Shown here piece after piece: positions 11,521-21,809 of a stretch of DNA of 23,011 nucleotides. A program made the translations under genes and the position numbers. The DNA lies in IMG/VR virus record IMGVR_UViG_3300048556_000098, positions 1-23,011 of that record; one strand, written 5' to 3'. Positions within the stretch are counted from its first letter, which is position 1, and each line of letters opens with the position of its first letter. This stretch comes from a virus. The notes below the pieces were generated by a model. That model made no database searches. It saw only the letters and a program-made list of their open reading frames with translations, and had not been told where the DNA came from.

Positions 11521-12695
11521 TGGGTTTTACTAAACTTAGAGAATTAAGAGATAGGTTTGAGCAACAATGGATAAATGGTGGCTTCATCTTTGGTTACGAG
11601 AATGAAATCAATGAGAATCACAACAATGACTATCCATTACTTGTTGTCTTACCACCAACATCAGAACTTCCTGCTACGGAAGGCGATGTGCAAGAGGAAT
11701 ACACTTTCGAGTGCCTAGTCGTTAAGCCATACTACCAAAACCAAGCAGGTTCGCTTGATGTCGTATTCAGCTTATTGGAGCAAGAAGCATTGACTTGGCT
11801 ACAAAGGGTGTTGGATAGCTACACAAACAAAGAGGTAATTTTAAGTCCTGACAGTATATCAGTTGAACGAGAAAAAGAACTATATAACGACAAGTTGATA
11901 CAGGTCAGGCTTACTTTTACTTTAAATGCGTTCTCTCACGACTTTACAAGGCTTGATGAAGCATTTGTTAAGGGATTGACACCTTTGCTTTGGTTAAAGG
12001 CTGATATGGGTGTTAAAACGGAGTTCTTTGGCGGTAATGAGGTTGTAAACAAATGGATTGACCAAAGTGGTAATGCAAATCACTTTGAACAAACAACATC
12101 AGCTAAGAAGCCTCTGTATAAGTACGAGATGTCATCCAACAGCTATCCTTATGTATTCTTTGATGGAACAAATGACTTCTTGGATTGTGTTAACGACTCC
12201 CTTGATGGAACTGCTGATGGTTTGAATAATGGACTATCTGTATTCTATGTAGCTAAGGGATATGATGGCTATGGTGGTTATGTGATAACTAAGAATTTAG
12301 ACAACGCAGCAAAAGCAAATTTCGCTGTTAGAATATCAACACAGGGTGGCAATCTTAATTGGAGAACTCAAGTGCAAGATAGCGATGACGATTTGTTAGA
12401 CTACATATATACATCAAACTCAGCAAATCAGGTTTCCGCTAATGGATTCACAAAGCATAAAACAAATCATAGCGTAAAGTCTTTTGAGAATGGCTCTTTG
12501 GTTGATGTTGAAACAAATCCTGACTTTGATGTTGAAGCATTACAAGACCTATACCCACTAAGACTAGGTGCTGCTAGAGATACCATTGGACACCTAAAAG
12601 TTGACATACAAGAGATTCTTATATTTGAAAAAGAACTTACTGTCGAAGAAGTTACAAAATTATCAGATTACTTAAAACATAAATACAATATATAA
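11520..12695 (+). CDS. Tail terminator-like domain fused to a LamG/concanavalin-like lectin domain
   Basis: A 391-aa two-domain protein. Residues 1-148 look like a tail completion/terminator fold: helix LRELRDRFEQQWINGGFIFG, strands YPLLVVLPPT and YTFECLVVKPYY, helix LLEQEALTWLQRVLDS, and a final strand LIQVRLTFTL. Residues 153-391 show the LamG/ConA-like pattern: LTPLLWLKADMGV, VNKWIDQSGNANHF, YPYVFFDGTNDFLD, and a late ILIFEKELTVEEVTKLSDYL. The LamG part probably binds carbohydrate and would be displayed on the virion. A terminator joined to a lectin is uncommon. It overlaps the next gene by one base (TAATG). Confidence 0.78.
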   Translation: MGFTKLRELRDRFEQQWINGGFIFGYENEINENHNNDYPLLVVLPPTSELPATEGDVQEEYTFECLVVKPYYQNQAGSLDVVFSLLEQEALTWLQRVLDSYTNKEVILSPDSISVEREKELYNDKLIQVRLTFTLNAFSHDFTRLDEAFVKGLTPLLWLKADMGVKTEFFGGNEVVNKWIDQSGNANHFEQTTSAKKPLYKYEMSSNSYPYVFFDGTNDFLDCVNDSLDGTADGLNNGLSVFYVAKGYDGYGGYVITKNLDNAAKANFAVRISTQGGNLNWRTQVQDSDDDLLDYIYTSNSANQVSANGFTKHKTNHSVKSFENGSLVDVETNPDFDVEALQDLYPLRLGAARDTIGHLKVDIQEILIFEKELTVEEVTKLSDYLKHKYNI

Positions 12696-14932
12696 TGCCT
12701 GATTTATTCATAGTTGACGAACCAAGAGAAACGATACAAAGTGTATATAGTCCAATAAAATATACAGCAAGGTATAATTTCGGCTCATCATATACACTTG
12801 CAGAAGCTAAAGCTAAATACCCTAGTTGTAGGGTAAGTATATATCCTAGAAATCCATACACAGGTGTTTTGGAAACAAGTAGAGGTGTTCAGATAAGACT
12901 TCAGCCTAGTATAGATATTCCTAATTGGGAAAGCGACCAAACACCAAACAACGACTATGTGTATTACACAATAGATGTTTCTAGCATAGCAAGAGATTTT
13001 GTTTCTTACGATTTAAGACCTTGTACTCACGATACATCAACTAAAGTTAAGAGAGATATAACAATGGGTCAAATCTCTAAAAATGTATTTGAAAGAATTA
13101 AAGTTCAGTTTCAGTTGGAGGAAATAAATTCTAGCGGTCAGTTAGTAGATGTATCAGGAGAAACGGACTTCGGAAACTTTATAGCTGTAAATTCAGCACT
13201 TCTACACGAAGAAGAACATTACCTTAGCATTTCAAATGAACTACTTACGGGTAGTGCAACTCAAGTACAGGGCGATAATCTATCAATACAATATTTGCAC
13301 AGAACAGGAACAGGATATGAAGCAGGAAGGCAAAAGTATTTGACAACAAAACCAACTAATTATAGAGTTATAGGTCACGATGAATGCGAATACTTGTCAT
13401 TCGCACTATTTGATTCAGGAACTTGCCCTAGAGCAGTAGTTCGTTTTTACGATGCAAATGGTAATGCTATACCAACATCAGATTCATCAAAAGGATATGT
13501 TCTTGTTATAAGTAAAACAACTGATGGAGAAGGTAACTTAGGAACTGACCTCAATAGTTGGGGAGATATGACAACATCAGATTTATCAGGACTTACTAAT
13601 CCCAATAACTGCGTGGTTCAGATTGGAGTAGGCACAAGAAATATAAAAGAATCGCCTGATGCTGAATGGAACAACGATGAGCCTTTAACTGACTTCTCAA
13701 ATGTATCATATTATACCGTTCAAACAGATGACACAGGCTCTCCTTCAGATAAGATAGGAGAAAAGGTAACTTACTACATTGACCACACAAGAGAAAGAGT
13801 TAATGGAGTTAGATTCCATTGGCAAAATAGATTAGGCGGTATTGATAGCTACACCTTTGATGGTGCATTTACAGAGGGAATAAACATATCTTCTAAATCA
13901 TACGAGCAAAGCATATATCCTGAGTTTAGAGGTCAATTAGGAAGTAGCACATCTAGTCCAAATGCTACGATAGGTGATAATAAAGGTTATCATTTTGCAT
14001 CGAGTAATTATGGTGCTGTTGTGCCTAGAGTTGCAGGTCTTACTGATGACAAATATCCATCGGTTAGAAAGTCAAAGGTAAAGGCTGTTAAAGAAGGAAC
14101 TGCTATATCAAGACCTTACGGAATTGCCGAACAAGATATGTTTGAGGATTTATTAGCTTCACCAAATGTATGGATAGAGAAAGGTTGGATAGGTAAAGAA
14201 GTGTTTAGAGAGGATTGGAGTGGCTATGCTGCTGTATCTAACATTACCGATAATTGGAATGTTGAAGATGGTGATTTTACTACTAACGGTTCTTTTGAAA
14301 CTGCCAAAGGTCACATAACAGGAACAAGATGTTATGAGAAGGGTGATAACTCAGGTGATGACACACTTTGGGCATCAAGTAAAAAGTTCATCAAGTACAA
14401 TCCAAAAAGCATATATGAAATTGAGGTTAGAATAAAAAGTGAACACGACAGCACAGGTGAAGAATATGTTGGTTTTACAGGTTATGCTGCCAACAAAACA
14501 ACTAAGATAAGCACAACAGGTGCTGACCAATTTGACAACGCACACTATGTTACTTTAAATGAGTATGACCAAACAGATGTAGATGAATGGAAAACATTTA
14601 GAGGTTATGTTACAGGACATTCTACAACTGCTGCTGTTCAGTCTAATAACGTAAATAACCCATCAACAGCATATACAGGTATTGAATTTATATCTCCAAT
14701 GTTTTTGTTAAATCACGATGATGCAGCGGGAGAGGTTCTTATAGACCACATTGTAGTAAGAGAGTATCAAACAGACATACCTAACTCTAAGGGTTGGTAC
14801 TCTACACTTAACAGAAACTACTATGTTCCTGTTGTTGTTAAGGATGCTAGTGTTACTACATTTGACAACGAGAACTTACAGAGATGTACTTTAAATTATA
14901 TAGAAAGCAAAGCTAAAAGAACAATAGAATAA
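12695..14932 (+). CDS. Large tail protein with inserted CBM-like jelly-roll domain
   Basis: A 745-aa virion protein. The N-terminal 130 residues form beta-rich modules (SVYSPIKYTARYNF, CRVSIYPRNP, IARDFVSYDLRPC), a start I associate with Bacteroidetes phage tail proteins. Residues 180-500 hold further beta domains. Residues 503-690 resemble a CBM4/9-like jelly roll: FREDWSGYAAVSNITDNWNV, IYEIEVRIKSEHD, EWKTFRGYVTGH and a terminal VLIDHIVVREYQ. The C-terminus returns to the tail fold (YYVPVVVKDASVTTFDNENL). It probably sits in the distal tail and contacts cell-surface glycans. Exact role (baseplate, spike or fibre) is not settled. Confidence 0.7.
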   Translation: MPDLFIVDEPRETIQSVYSPIKYTARYNFGSSYTLAEAKAKYPSCRVSIYPRNPYTGVLETSRGVQIRLQPSIDIPNWESDQTPNNDYVYYTIDVSSIARDFVSYDLRPCTHDTSTKVKRDITMGQISKNVFERIKVQFQLEEINSSGQLVDVSGETDFGNFIAVNSALLHEEEHYLSISNELLTGSATQVQGDNLSIQYLHRTGTGYEAGRQKYLTTKPTNYRVIGHDECEYLSFALFDSGTCPRAVVRFYDANGNAIPTSDSSKGYVLVISKTTDGEGNLGTDLNSWGDMTTSDLSGLTNPNNCVVQIGVGTRNIKESPDAEWNNDEPLTDFSNVSYYTVQTDDTGSPSDKIGEKVTYYIDHTRERVNGVRFHWQNRLGGIDSYTFDGAFTEGINISSKSYEQSIYPEFRGQLGSSTSSPNATIGDNKGYHFASSNYGAVVPRVAGLTDDKYPSVRKSKVKAVKEGTAISRPYGIAEQDMFEDLLASPNVWIEKGWIGKEVFREDWSGYAAVSNITDNWNVEDGDFTTNGSFETAKGHITGTRCYEKGDNSGDDTLWASSKKFIKYNPKSIYEIEVRIKSEHDSTGEEYVGFTGYAANKTTKISTTGADQFDNAHYVTLNEYDQTDVDEWKTFRGYVTGHSTTAAVQSNNVNNPSTAYTGIEFISPMFLLNHDDAAGEVLIDHIVVREYQTDIPNSKGWYSTLNRNYYVPVVVKDASVTTFDNENLQRCTLNYIESKAKRTIE

Positions 14933-17589
14933 TGGCAGAAATAAGAGTTGAGCTAAGAGATTTTACTGACAGCATATTAGGTAACCTTGATATTACATCA
15001 AGTGATGACTTTCCTTTGTCACTTAATTATCAAAACTTTGACGTAAGAGATTTTAATTCTCGTAATGGTAGTTTTAGTAAAACTTTTAAAGTTCCTGCTA
15101 CAAGAAACAATAACAGGCTTTTTAATCATATATACACAGATGGTCACGCTTTAGTTAAAGATGCTATAAAGCAAATACCATCTATAATATATTCTGACAA
15201 TATACCCATAATAGTTGGAAAGCTAAGGGTTACGCAGATAATAAAAGATACACGCATACAAGAGTATGAGTGTATATTTCTTGGTGACAATATGGATTGG
15301 GCAAACTCGATTAAAAACAAAGAGTTAAAAGAGTTGACTTTTAGCGACTCTCAAGGTTATATATTTGAAAATCCCCACGGATTTGATGGTAATAGTCCCA
15401 ATCAAAATGCTCACAGCTATCAAGATTTTTCTTCTACTATTGACAAGCTAGTTTATCCTTTACTTTCGGTAGGCGAAGGAGATAGCGTAAAAAATCAAGT
15501 TGTAGAGTCTGATTTTGTTCCTTGTGTTTACGTCAAGAATGTTTGGGACAAAATATTCCAAGCACAAGGATATTCGGTTACATCTACGTTCTGTGATAGC
15601 GATTTCTTTAAATCACTTGTAATGCCTTTGATATTTGAAAAAAATGCTGAGGTTTTCAATGATAAGTTTGGAAAGATATATAGAAATACAGATGAAAACC
15701 TAACCGATGAAGTGGCAGGAAATAGCTTTAGTGATGGAGATGGAGATGTAACTTTAAACAGAGCAGTTGGAAATCCAATCGTAAACATAGATGCTGACCC
15801 TGTTACTTATGACCACGATGGAGATGGCTCTAAAGATTATGGAAACGATACAGGCGGTGTGTTCTATGTATTTGGTGGTGATGAATTTACTGATGATGCA
15901 CCTTCAGATGGTGCTTTTAATAATGTAGCTGACGGAAATTCGGGTCTAAAAAGTTTGCTTGTTAAAAACTCTGAAGGAGAGTCAAATTTAGACTTTGATG
16001 TTTCAGTGAATGTTTTTAATAACAGTTCTTTTAGTGCGGGTTCAGACCCTAATATGGATATATACGTTCAGGCTTATGTTGCCAAAATATCAGACACAGA
16101 TGACGATGACTTATCACAGCTAAGAGATTCGGATAATATAATTTACGAAAGCTCATTAAGGTATATAACCATACATAAAAACGATAGTCCTGCTAGTATT
16201 GACTTAGGTAGTTTTAGTGAATCACTAACTGTTGATGATACCGTAGGTACAAAATATGTTTTTTATGTTAGATTTTATTTGCAAGATTATGCAGGAGAAA
16301 CAGTTCCTATTTTCGGAGGTGATGACAATGGTGATGTTGGTATAAAATACAAGTCAGGAAGTTATATCGAAATATCGGATGGCGATGAAATAGAAATAGG
16401 AACACAGATTCCTAGAATACATACATTGCTACCAAACGCAAAACAATCTGAATTTGTAAGTGGTATAGCTCAAATGTTTAATCTTCAGTTTGAAACAGAC
16501 AGCATAGCTAAGGAAATAAAAATAGAGCCTTACGACCATTTTTATGGCTCATTTACAAACGCTATTGATTGGACTGATAAGATAGATTATTCAAAAAACA
16601 TAACAGAAGAATTTTTGTATGACATAAAATCAAAAATAGTATTAAAGTACAAAGATGCTAGTAATGATGCTTTTCTTGAAAGATACAATAAAAAGAACTT
16701 TATAGATTGGGGTTCATACGAAGAAGTGGATGAGTCTGAAAGATTCTTGGAAGGAGAGTATGTTATTGAAAATAAATATTTTTCACCCACGTTTAACTAT
16801 CACGAGATAAAATATATTGACGAAACAACATTGAATTTAGCTACGGGTGTTGCCGCAACAGAGGACAACTACAATGCTGCATCTGCAATAGTTGCGCCAT
16901 TAATACCCATATACCACAAAGAATTTTCAGACCTATCAACTAAAGAAGATAGAGGAGAAAAAGAGTTTGATATAGGAGCTAGGATATTACTTCTACCTCC
17001 CGCAAATGGAGCTAACATACAATATAATAGTGACATAACTATAATGTTTAGTAGTGAGTTTGCACTTCCAACATCATATAGCTATGCTCCACTACCTAAT
17101 AACGATATGGATGCTGAAAGTAAGAATAACCCTAGATTTACTAGAGCTAACTTCATAAATATTGACAATTTTAAATGGAATGGCTCTACTCTTGACTTTG
17201 CCCAATTAAACAATGGATATGAAAATGTTGACTTAAACTTGTCTTTTGCAGATGTTAAGTACGATGTTCCTCAAGCATATGTTACAGGAGGGTTAAAGAC
17301 TATGAAAGGTCTTTACCATCACTATTATGAAAATATGTTTAAGCAATTAAAGCAAAAGCCAAGAATAAAAAAGATTTACCTAAACCTTAAAGATAAAGAC
17401 GTTTCTAACTTAGACTTTAAAAAACTTATATTTTTAGATGGTAATTATTACAGGTTAAATAAAATAGTTGACTATAAACCACATCTTAAAGATTCAACAA
17501 AGGTTGAGTTAACAGAATACTTTAAGTTGGGTGGTGATGCTGAAACAGTTGGAGAAACAATGAATATGGTAAACGGTATAGATTTATAA
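14932..17589 (+). CDS. Large tail/baseplate protein with calcium-loop-like motif
   Basis: An 885-aa virion protein. The N-terminus (IRVELRDFTDSILGNL, then RNGSFSKTFKVPATRNN and LFNHIY) is a pattern I recall from baseplate or tail-hub proteins of Bacteroidetes phages. Around residue 294, DHDGDGSKDYGND has the aspartate spacing of EF-hand or thrombospondin type-3 calcium loops. An acidic middle region (about 250-480) includes a beta-sandwich-like insertion. The C-terminal third contains PRIKKIYLNLKDKDVS and FLDGNYYRLNKIVDYKP, resembling the end of tail-hub proteins. It overlaps the neighbouring genes by one base each. Confidence 0.7.
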   Translation: MAEIRVELRDFTDSILGNLDITSSDDFPLSLNYQNFDVRDFNSRNGSFSKTFKVPATRNNNRLFNHIYTDGHALVKDAIKQIPSIIYSDNIPIIVGKLRVTQIIKDTRIQEYECIFLGDNMDWANSIKNKELKELTFSDSQGYIFENPHGFDGNSPNQNAHSYQDFSSTIDKLVYPLLSVGEGDSVKNQVVESDFVPCVYVKNVWDKIFQAQGYSVTSTFCDSDFFKSLVMPLIFEKNAEVFNDKFGKIYRNTDENLTDEVAGNSFSDGDGDVTLNRAVGNPIVNIDADPVTYDHDGDGSKDYGNDTGGVFYVFGGDEFTDDAPSDGAFNNVADGNSGLKSLLVKNSEGESNLDFDVSVNVFNNSSFSAGSDPNMDIYVQAYVAKISDTDDDDLSQLRDSDNIIYESSLRYITIHKNDSPASIDLGSFSESLTVDDTVGTKYVFYVRFYLQDYAGETVPIFGGDDNGDVGIKYKSGSYIEISDGDEIEIGTQIPRIHTLLPNAKQSEFVSGIAQMFNLQFETDSIAKEIKIEPYDHFYGSFTNAIDWTDKIDYSKNITEEFLYDIKSKIVLKYKDASNDAFLERYNKKNFIDWGSYEEVDESERFLEGEYVIENKYFSPTFNYHEIKYIDETTLNLATGVAATEDNYNAASAIVAPLIPIYHKEFSDLSTKEDRGEKEFDIGARILLLPPANGANIQYNSDITIMFSSEFALPTSYSYAPLPNNDMDAESKNNPRFTRANFINIDNFKWNGSTLDFAQLNNGYENVDLNLSFADVKYDVPQAYVTGGLKTMKGLYHHYYENMFKQLKQKPRIKKIYLNLKDKDVSNLDFKKLIFLDGNYYRLNKIVDYKPHLKDSTKVELTEYFKLGGDAETVGETMNMVNGIDL

Positions 17590-18512
17590 TGAGAAAGATA
17601 AGAACTAAACATAGAGATATTAGGGTAAAACCAAAGAATGTTGGTTATCAGCTTTACTGCACCATAGATGGTGTATTGACACCTGTTGTGTATAAAAACA
17701 AAGACATAAACGATGTAGAGTTTTATGAAGAAGTTAGCATAACTAAGAGAAGAAGATTAAGTAGGCAAAAATCTTTACAGAATACTAGAAGTTTTAACAT
17801 CCCTGTTATACAAGATTCCACCGTTATAAACCCTTTATTTGTTTTTAATTACAATAGCGGAATAAAAGAGGTTACTAGCGGAAACAATCTTAAAACTTGG
17901 AACTCATCCATAGGTACTAATCAGCTTACTATGCCTGTAACAGCTACGCAACCCGATATTGGTCTTAAAGGAAATGGTATAGAAGGAATTTCTCCTATTT
18001 ATTTCAACTACGACAACTCAGACTATATGATTTTTAGTAGTGGTGTAACTCTTACGGGAGATTTTACAATATTTATGTATGTAGAGCCAATACCATTAAT
18101 TCCAAAAGTGCATAAGAAGCATAGGTTTTTAGGCAAGAGTGATGATAACGATATGTATTTTTCAATAGGAGAATCAGGAAACACATCTTACACTTTAAGT
18201 TTTTCATCTATCAGTAAGGTTCAGGTTTCTATAACACCTGAGTATTGGCAGCCTAGTAGTAAAAAGATATTGATAACATTACAAAGAAGTGGAACTACTT
18301 TATATATAAGAGAGAATGGTGTGCAAGTGGCTAGTGAAACTGTGCCTACAACAGACTTAGCTTTTAATCAGTTTGGAATAATAGGTGGATTAACATCAGA
18401 CACTTACAACGGTTCACTATATCACGCATCTGCTTACGATGGATATATAACAACTGAACTAGCTTCGTTAGAAAGAGCTATCATTAAAAAAGCATCATTG
18501 GCAAAAGGATAA
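17589..18512 (+). CDS. Tail protein with second LamG-like lectin domain
   Basis: A 307-aa protein. The first 80 residues are basic and form a short anchor (KIRTKHRDIRVKPKNVGYQL, later SITKRRRLSRQKS). Residues 85-307 follow the LamG/ConA-like layout: VIQDSTVINPLFVFNYNSGI, NLKTWNSSIGTNQL, YNDYMI-like strand at DNSDYMIFSSG, TGDFTIFMYVEP, and the end YNGSLYHASAYDGYITTELA followed by the C-terminal helix. It is the second lectin-like domain of the tail module, diverged from the one at 11520. It probably contributes to adsorption. It is joined tightly to its neighbours. Confidence 0.7.
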   Translation: MRKIRTKHRDIRVKPKNVGYQLYCTIDGVLTPVVYKNKDINDVEFYEEVSITKRRRLSRQKSLQNTRSFNIPVIQDSTVINPLFVFNYNSGIKEVTSGNNLKTWNSSIGTNQLTMPVTATQPDIGLKGNGIEGISPIYFNYDNSDYMIFSSGVTLTGDFTIFMYVEPIPLIPKVHKKHRFLGKSDDNDMYFSIGESGNTSYTLSFSSISKVQVSITPEYWQPSSKKILITLQRSGTTLYIRENGVQVASETVPTTDLAFNQFGIIGGLTSDTYNGSLYHASAYDGYITTELASLERAIIKKASLAKG

Positions 18513-18513
18513 T

Positions 18514-19041
18514 ATGGCAGAGATTAGTTTAAAGCAGATGAGAAGTATTCTTCGAGATATTGGAGATGATTTAGTAGATGGTATAAGAGGTGAGTTAAGC
18601 AGACAAGGACACAACAACACAGGAACTCTTTCTGATAGTATTAGGTATGAGATAGAAGAGTTTGGAGGTAATATGTCTTTACTTGTTATAGCAGACGATG
18701 TTGAGTATGCTCAATATGTAAATGAAGGGTTTTTTCCTAACTCACTACCAAATATGGATGCCATACAGGAGTGGGTTAATGAAAGAGGTATAACTCCTAG
18801 TAGTCAAAAAATGAAAAACTCTAAAGACCCTCAAAGAGCGTTAGCCTTTGCAATAGCTAAGGCAATGATGAGTGAAGGTTCTCCTACAAGTGGTGCTTTT
18901 AAATATTCAAGCAATAGAAAGAGAAGAGGTTTTGTTAATAGACCCTTTGGCTCAAGAAAAAGAGGTATAGAAAGAAAAATAGTAGATGGTATGTCTGTTG
19001 AAATAGATATATCTATGGATTCAATAATTAAAAAAGCATAA
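18514..19041 (+). CDS. HK97 gp10-like tail completion protein
   Basis: A 175-aa protein with the HK97 gp10-like pattern: helix LRDIGDDLVDGIRGELS, then GTLSDSIRYEIEEFGG, LLVIADDVEYAQYVNEG, and a second helix RALAFAIAKAMMS. The C-terminal third is basic (NRKRRGFVNRPFGSRKRG). Such proteins act at the head-tail connector or tail end in siphoviruses. In most phages this gene lies near the head-tail connector genes; here it lies directly before the tape measure gene, sharing one base with it. Confidence 0.75.
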   Translation: MAEISLKQMRSILRDIGDDLVDGIRGELSRQGHNNTGTLSDSIRYEIEEFGGNMSLLVIADDVEYAQYVNEGFFPNSLPNMDAIQEWVNERGITPSSQKMKNSKDPQRALAFAIAKAMMSEGSPTSGAFKYSSNRKRRGFVNRPFGSRKRGIERKIVDGMSVEIDISMDSIIKKA

Positions 19042-21809
19042 TGGCAAAAAAGGTAAATACTTTAATTGAGGTTACTATAAAGGGTAACGACAAGCTAATA
19101 GCATTAAGAAAAGAAGTAGAGCTCTACTCTAAAAATCTTAAAGACTTAAAGAAAGAAAATAAAGATGTAAAAAACATTAGCGATGAAACTGCTCGTGCTT
19201 TTGCAGAACAAGAAACAAGTCTTAAAAAAGCTAGGAGAGAATATGGTAACGCTCAGAAAGAACTAAAAGGATTTAGCGAAACCACAAAGAAGTCAACAGG
19301 ATTTGTTACTAAAATGGCTAAAAGCTTTGGTCTTGCTCAGATTGGAGCTACTCTGTTTATGAGAGCTATGAATGCGGTAAGACAGGCTGTGTTAAATGCT
19401 GTAAATACTATTTCTGACTTTGACTTTCAAATGGCTAAGGTAAAAGCGATAACGGGAGCAAACGCTAAGGAATTTGCTAAGTTAGAGTCGTCTGCAATGA
19501 GATTGGGTAGGACAACTTTCTTTACGGCTACACAGGTGGCTGAAATGCAAGAATCCTTGTCAAGGCTAGGTTTTACTACAACAGAGGTTGTTGCTGCTCA
19601 AGAAGCTATATTAGAGTTATCTACCGCAATGAGTTCTGACTTAGGAAGAACAGCTACCATTGTTGCTGCTGCCATAAGAGGTTTTGGTGCTGATGCGAAC
19701 CAAACACAAAGGTTTGTTGATGTTATGGGTAAGTCTTTCACAAGTTCTGCGCTAGACCTTGAAAAGTTTCAAACGTCAATGACTAAAGTTTCAGCTATTG
19801 CTGCTGACTCAGGATTTACTTTTGAGGAAACAACATCTATGTTGGGATTGCTAACAGACAGAGGTATTGAAGCGTCTATTGCAGGTACATCTTTGCGTAA
19901 CATACTTCTTAAAATGCAAGACCCTACGTCTGACCTTTCTAGGAGATTAGGTCAAACCGTTCACTCAGGAGAAGATTTTATAAAGGCTCTAAGAACATTA
20001 AAATTAGAGGGTACTGAAATGGCTGATGTAATGGGGATTGTTAATATTAGACAGGCTAACGCATTTACAGCTTTCATAAATAGTGCCGATGCTTTGGAGC
20101 TTTTCAACACAAGACTAGAACAGGCTAATGGCTCAACGGGAGAAATGGCTGAAATTATGGAGGACACCCTAAAGGGTTCTATAAACAAAGCTAAGTCAGC
20201 TTGGGAAGGATTTATACTGTCATTGGATAGTGGGAGAGGAACTGTTGCCACAACACTAAGAGGTGTTTATGGTGCTGCTACATATTGGCTAAATAGGTGG
20301 GCAGACCAAATGGCTACAACAAGTCAAACCGCAGAAGGTATTGTTGATAGTCAATTAAAAACTGCTCAATATCAAATATCGGAAACATCAAGGCTTTACG
20401 GAGAAGAGGCTGCGGGAACTTTGTCAACTCAACTAAAGATTCAATCTGAAGATTTAAAAAAGTCTTTAGAGGGTATGCAGAAAGAGTATGAAAGGCAGTT
20501 GGAAATATCTGAAAATGCTAATTTTGGAATAGCTAGAGAAAATGCTAGAGAAGAAGCTGAAAGACTCAAAAAAAGAATTCAATCTTATCAAATAGCCACT
20601 CAAGAGATTATAAGAATGTCTGAGGAGGAAGCTAAAAAAGAAGAAGTTAATCAAAAGAAAAGAGAGCAGGATAGATTGAATGAGTTGGCAAGACAAAAAG
20701 ACTTGATAGCAATACAGGAAGATTTGTTAGACCAAGCTAAACTTATGCCTCAAACAACAGAGGCTGAGATTACTGCAAAGAATAAAAAGATTGCTGTAAT
20801 TGAAACTGAAATATCAAGATTAAAAGCCTTAGGAAAAGAACAAAAGAAAACAACAGGCAAGACTGAATCACCTATTGCTGATGATTTTAGTGGTCAGGCA
20901 GAAAAGATAGCTAAACAAAGATTCTCTATTATAGAGCAAGAGATGTTTGATAAGGAGCAAGTTCTTAGACAGCAATATATTGATGGAACTATTTCTACTG
21001 AAGATATGTTAAATCAAAAGATTTTTGAAATGAAAACTAAACACCTTCAAGATTCTTTAGTTCAAGAGCAAGGGTTCTTAGATAGTATGTTTAGTGCTAA
21101 TGAAATTGTATCAAACGCTCTCATAGAACTAAAGCATAAGGAAAAGTCAGCCACAGAAAAATCTCAGATTGCTAAGGATAAAGCAACTCAAGATGAAATA
21201 CAAAATATAATACTTCACTCAGCAACAGCTCAAGAAGCTTTTTCTCAAATAATATCAATGAAAATTAATGAGATATTATTAGATGCTATGGGTTCTCTTT
21301 GGGGAGATAAGACAATACCGTTTTTAGCTAAAGTAGGATTGGCTATCGGAATGAAATCATTAGTAACACCTCTAATAAACAGTCTTCTTGGTGGCGGTGG
21401 AGGACAAGCCACAGGAGAAACTGTTAGCGGTGAAGATACATTTGCTAACGGAGGACTTACAAGAGGTGGTATGTTTCAAGGCAACTCACACGCTAATGGC
21501 GGTGTTAAATTTAGAGTTGGTGGTAGAATACACGAAGCTGAAGGTGGTGAAGCAATTATCAACAAGAAATCAACAAGTATGTTTAGGCCTGTACTATCAG
21601 CTATCAATAGCTACAATGGTAATGGTGTAAAGTTTGCTGATGGTGGTTTACTCAATAGTGGAGAGAAGTTTGCTATGGGTGGAGAGCTAAGGTCAGCACA
21701 ACAATTAATAAGTGGAGGAGTGGGAACTTCTAAGGTTGTAATCGTAGAAAGTGATATGACAGAAGTGCAGAATAGAATATCTGCTATTGAAAGTCAGGCT
21801 ACTTTTTAG
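19041..21809 (+). CDS. Tail tape measure protein
   Basis: A 922-aa protein, the longest here. Residues 1-90 are a coiled coil (LRKEVELYSKNLKDLKKENK). Residues 92-123 contain a hydrophobic helix (IGATLFMRAMNAVRQAV). Residues 135-390 match the TP901-type tape measure core (MQESLSRLGFTTTEVVAAQE, RTATIVAAAIRGFGADANQT, GIEASIAGTSLRNILLKMQD). Residues 440-700 form long coiled coils. The C-terminus is glycine-rich with FANGGLTRGGM, HANGGVKFRVGG and EGGEAIINK, typical for the family. It sets tail length and is ejected during infection. A 922-residue protein would predict a tail of very roughly 140 nm by the usual 1.5 Å per residue rule. Confidence 0.93.
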   Translation: MAKKVNTLIEVTIKGNDKLIALRKEVELYSKNLKDLKKENKDVKNISDETARAFAEQETSLKKARREYGNAQKELKGFSETTKKSTGFVTKMAKSFGLAQIGATLFMRAMNAVRQAVLNAVNTISDFDFQMAKVKAITGANAKEFAKLESSAMRLGRTTFFTATQVAEMQESLSRLGFTTTEVVAAQEAILELSTAMSSDLGRTATIVAAAIRGFGADANQTQRFVDVMGKSFTSSALDLEKFQTSMTKVSAIAADSGFTFEETTSMLGLLTDRGIEASIAGTSLRNILLKMQDPTSDLSRRLGQTVHSGEDFIKALRTLKLEGTEMADVMGIVNIRQANAFTAFINSADALELFNTRLEQANGSTGEMAEIMEDTLKGSINKAKSAWEGFILSLDSGRGTVATTLRGVYGAATYWLNRWADQMATTSQTAEGIVDSQLKTAQYQISETSRLYGEEAAGTLSTQLKIQSEDLKKSLEGMQKEYERQLEISENANFGIARENAREEAERLKKRIQSYQIATQEIIRMSEEEAKKEEVNQKKREQDRLNELARQKDLIAIQEDLLDQAKLMPQTTEAEITAKNKKIAVIETEISRLKALGKEQKKTTGKTESPIADDFSGQAEKIAKQRFSIIEQEMFDKEQVLRQQYIDGTISTEDMLNQKIFEMKTKHLQDSLVQEQGFLDSMFSANEIVSNALIELKHKEKSATEKSQIAKDKATQDEIQNIILHSATAQEAFSQIISMKINEILLDAMGSLWGDKTIPFLAKVGLAIGMKSLVTPLINSLLGGGGGQATGETVSGEDTFANGGLTRGGMFQGNSHANGGVKFRVGGRIHEAEGGEAIINKKSTSMFRPVLSAINSYNGNGVKFADGGLLNSGEKFAMGGELRSAQQLISGGVGTSKVVIVESDMTEVQNRISAIESQATF

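Noticed and set aside
21388-21630. 80-codon plus-strand ORF inside the 3' end of the tape measure gene
   Set aside because: It arises from the biased glycine/asparagine codons of the tape measure C-terminus read in another frame; it has no leader or recognisable domain.
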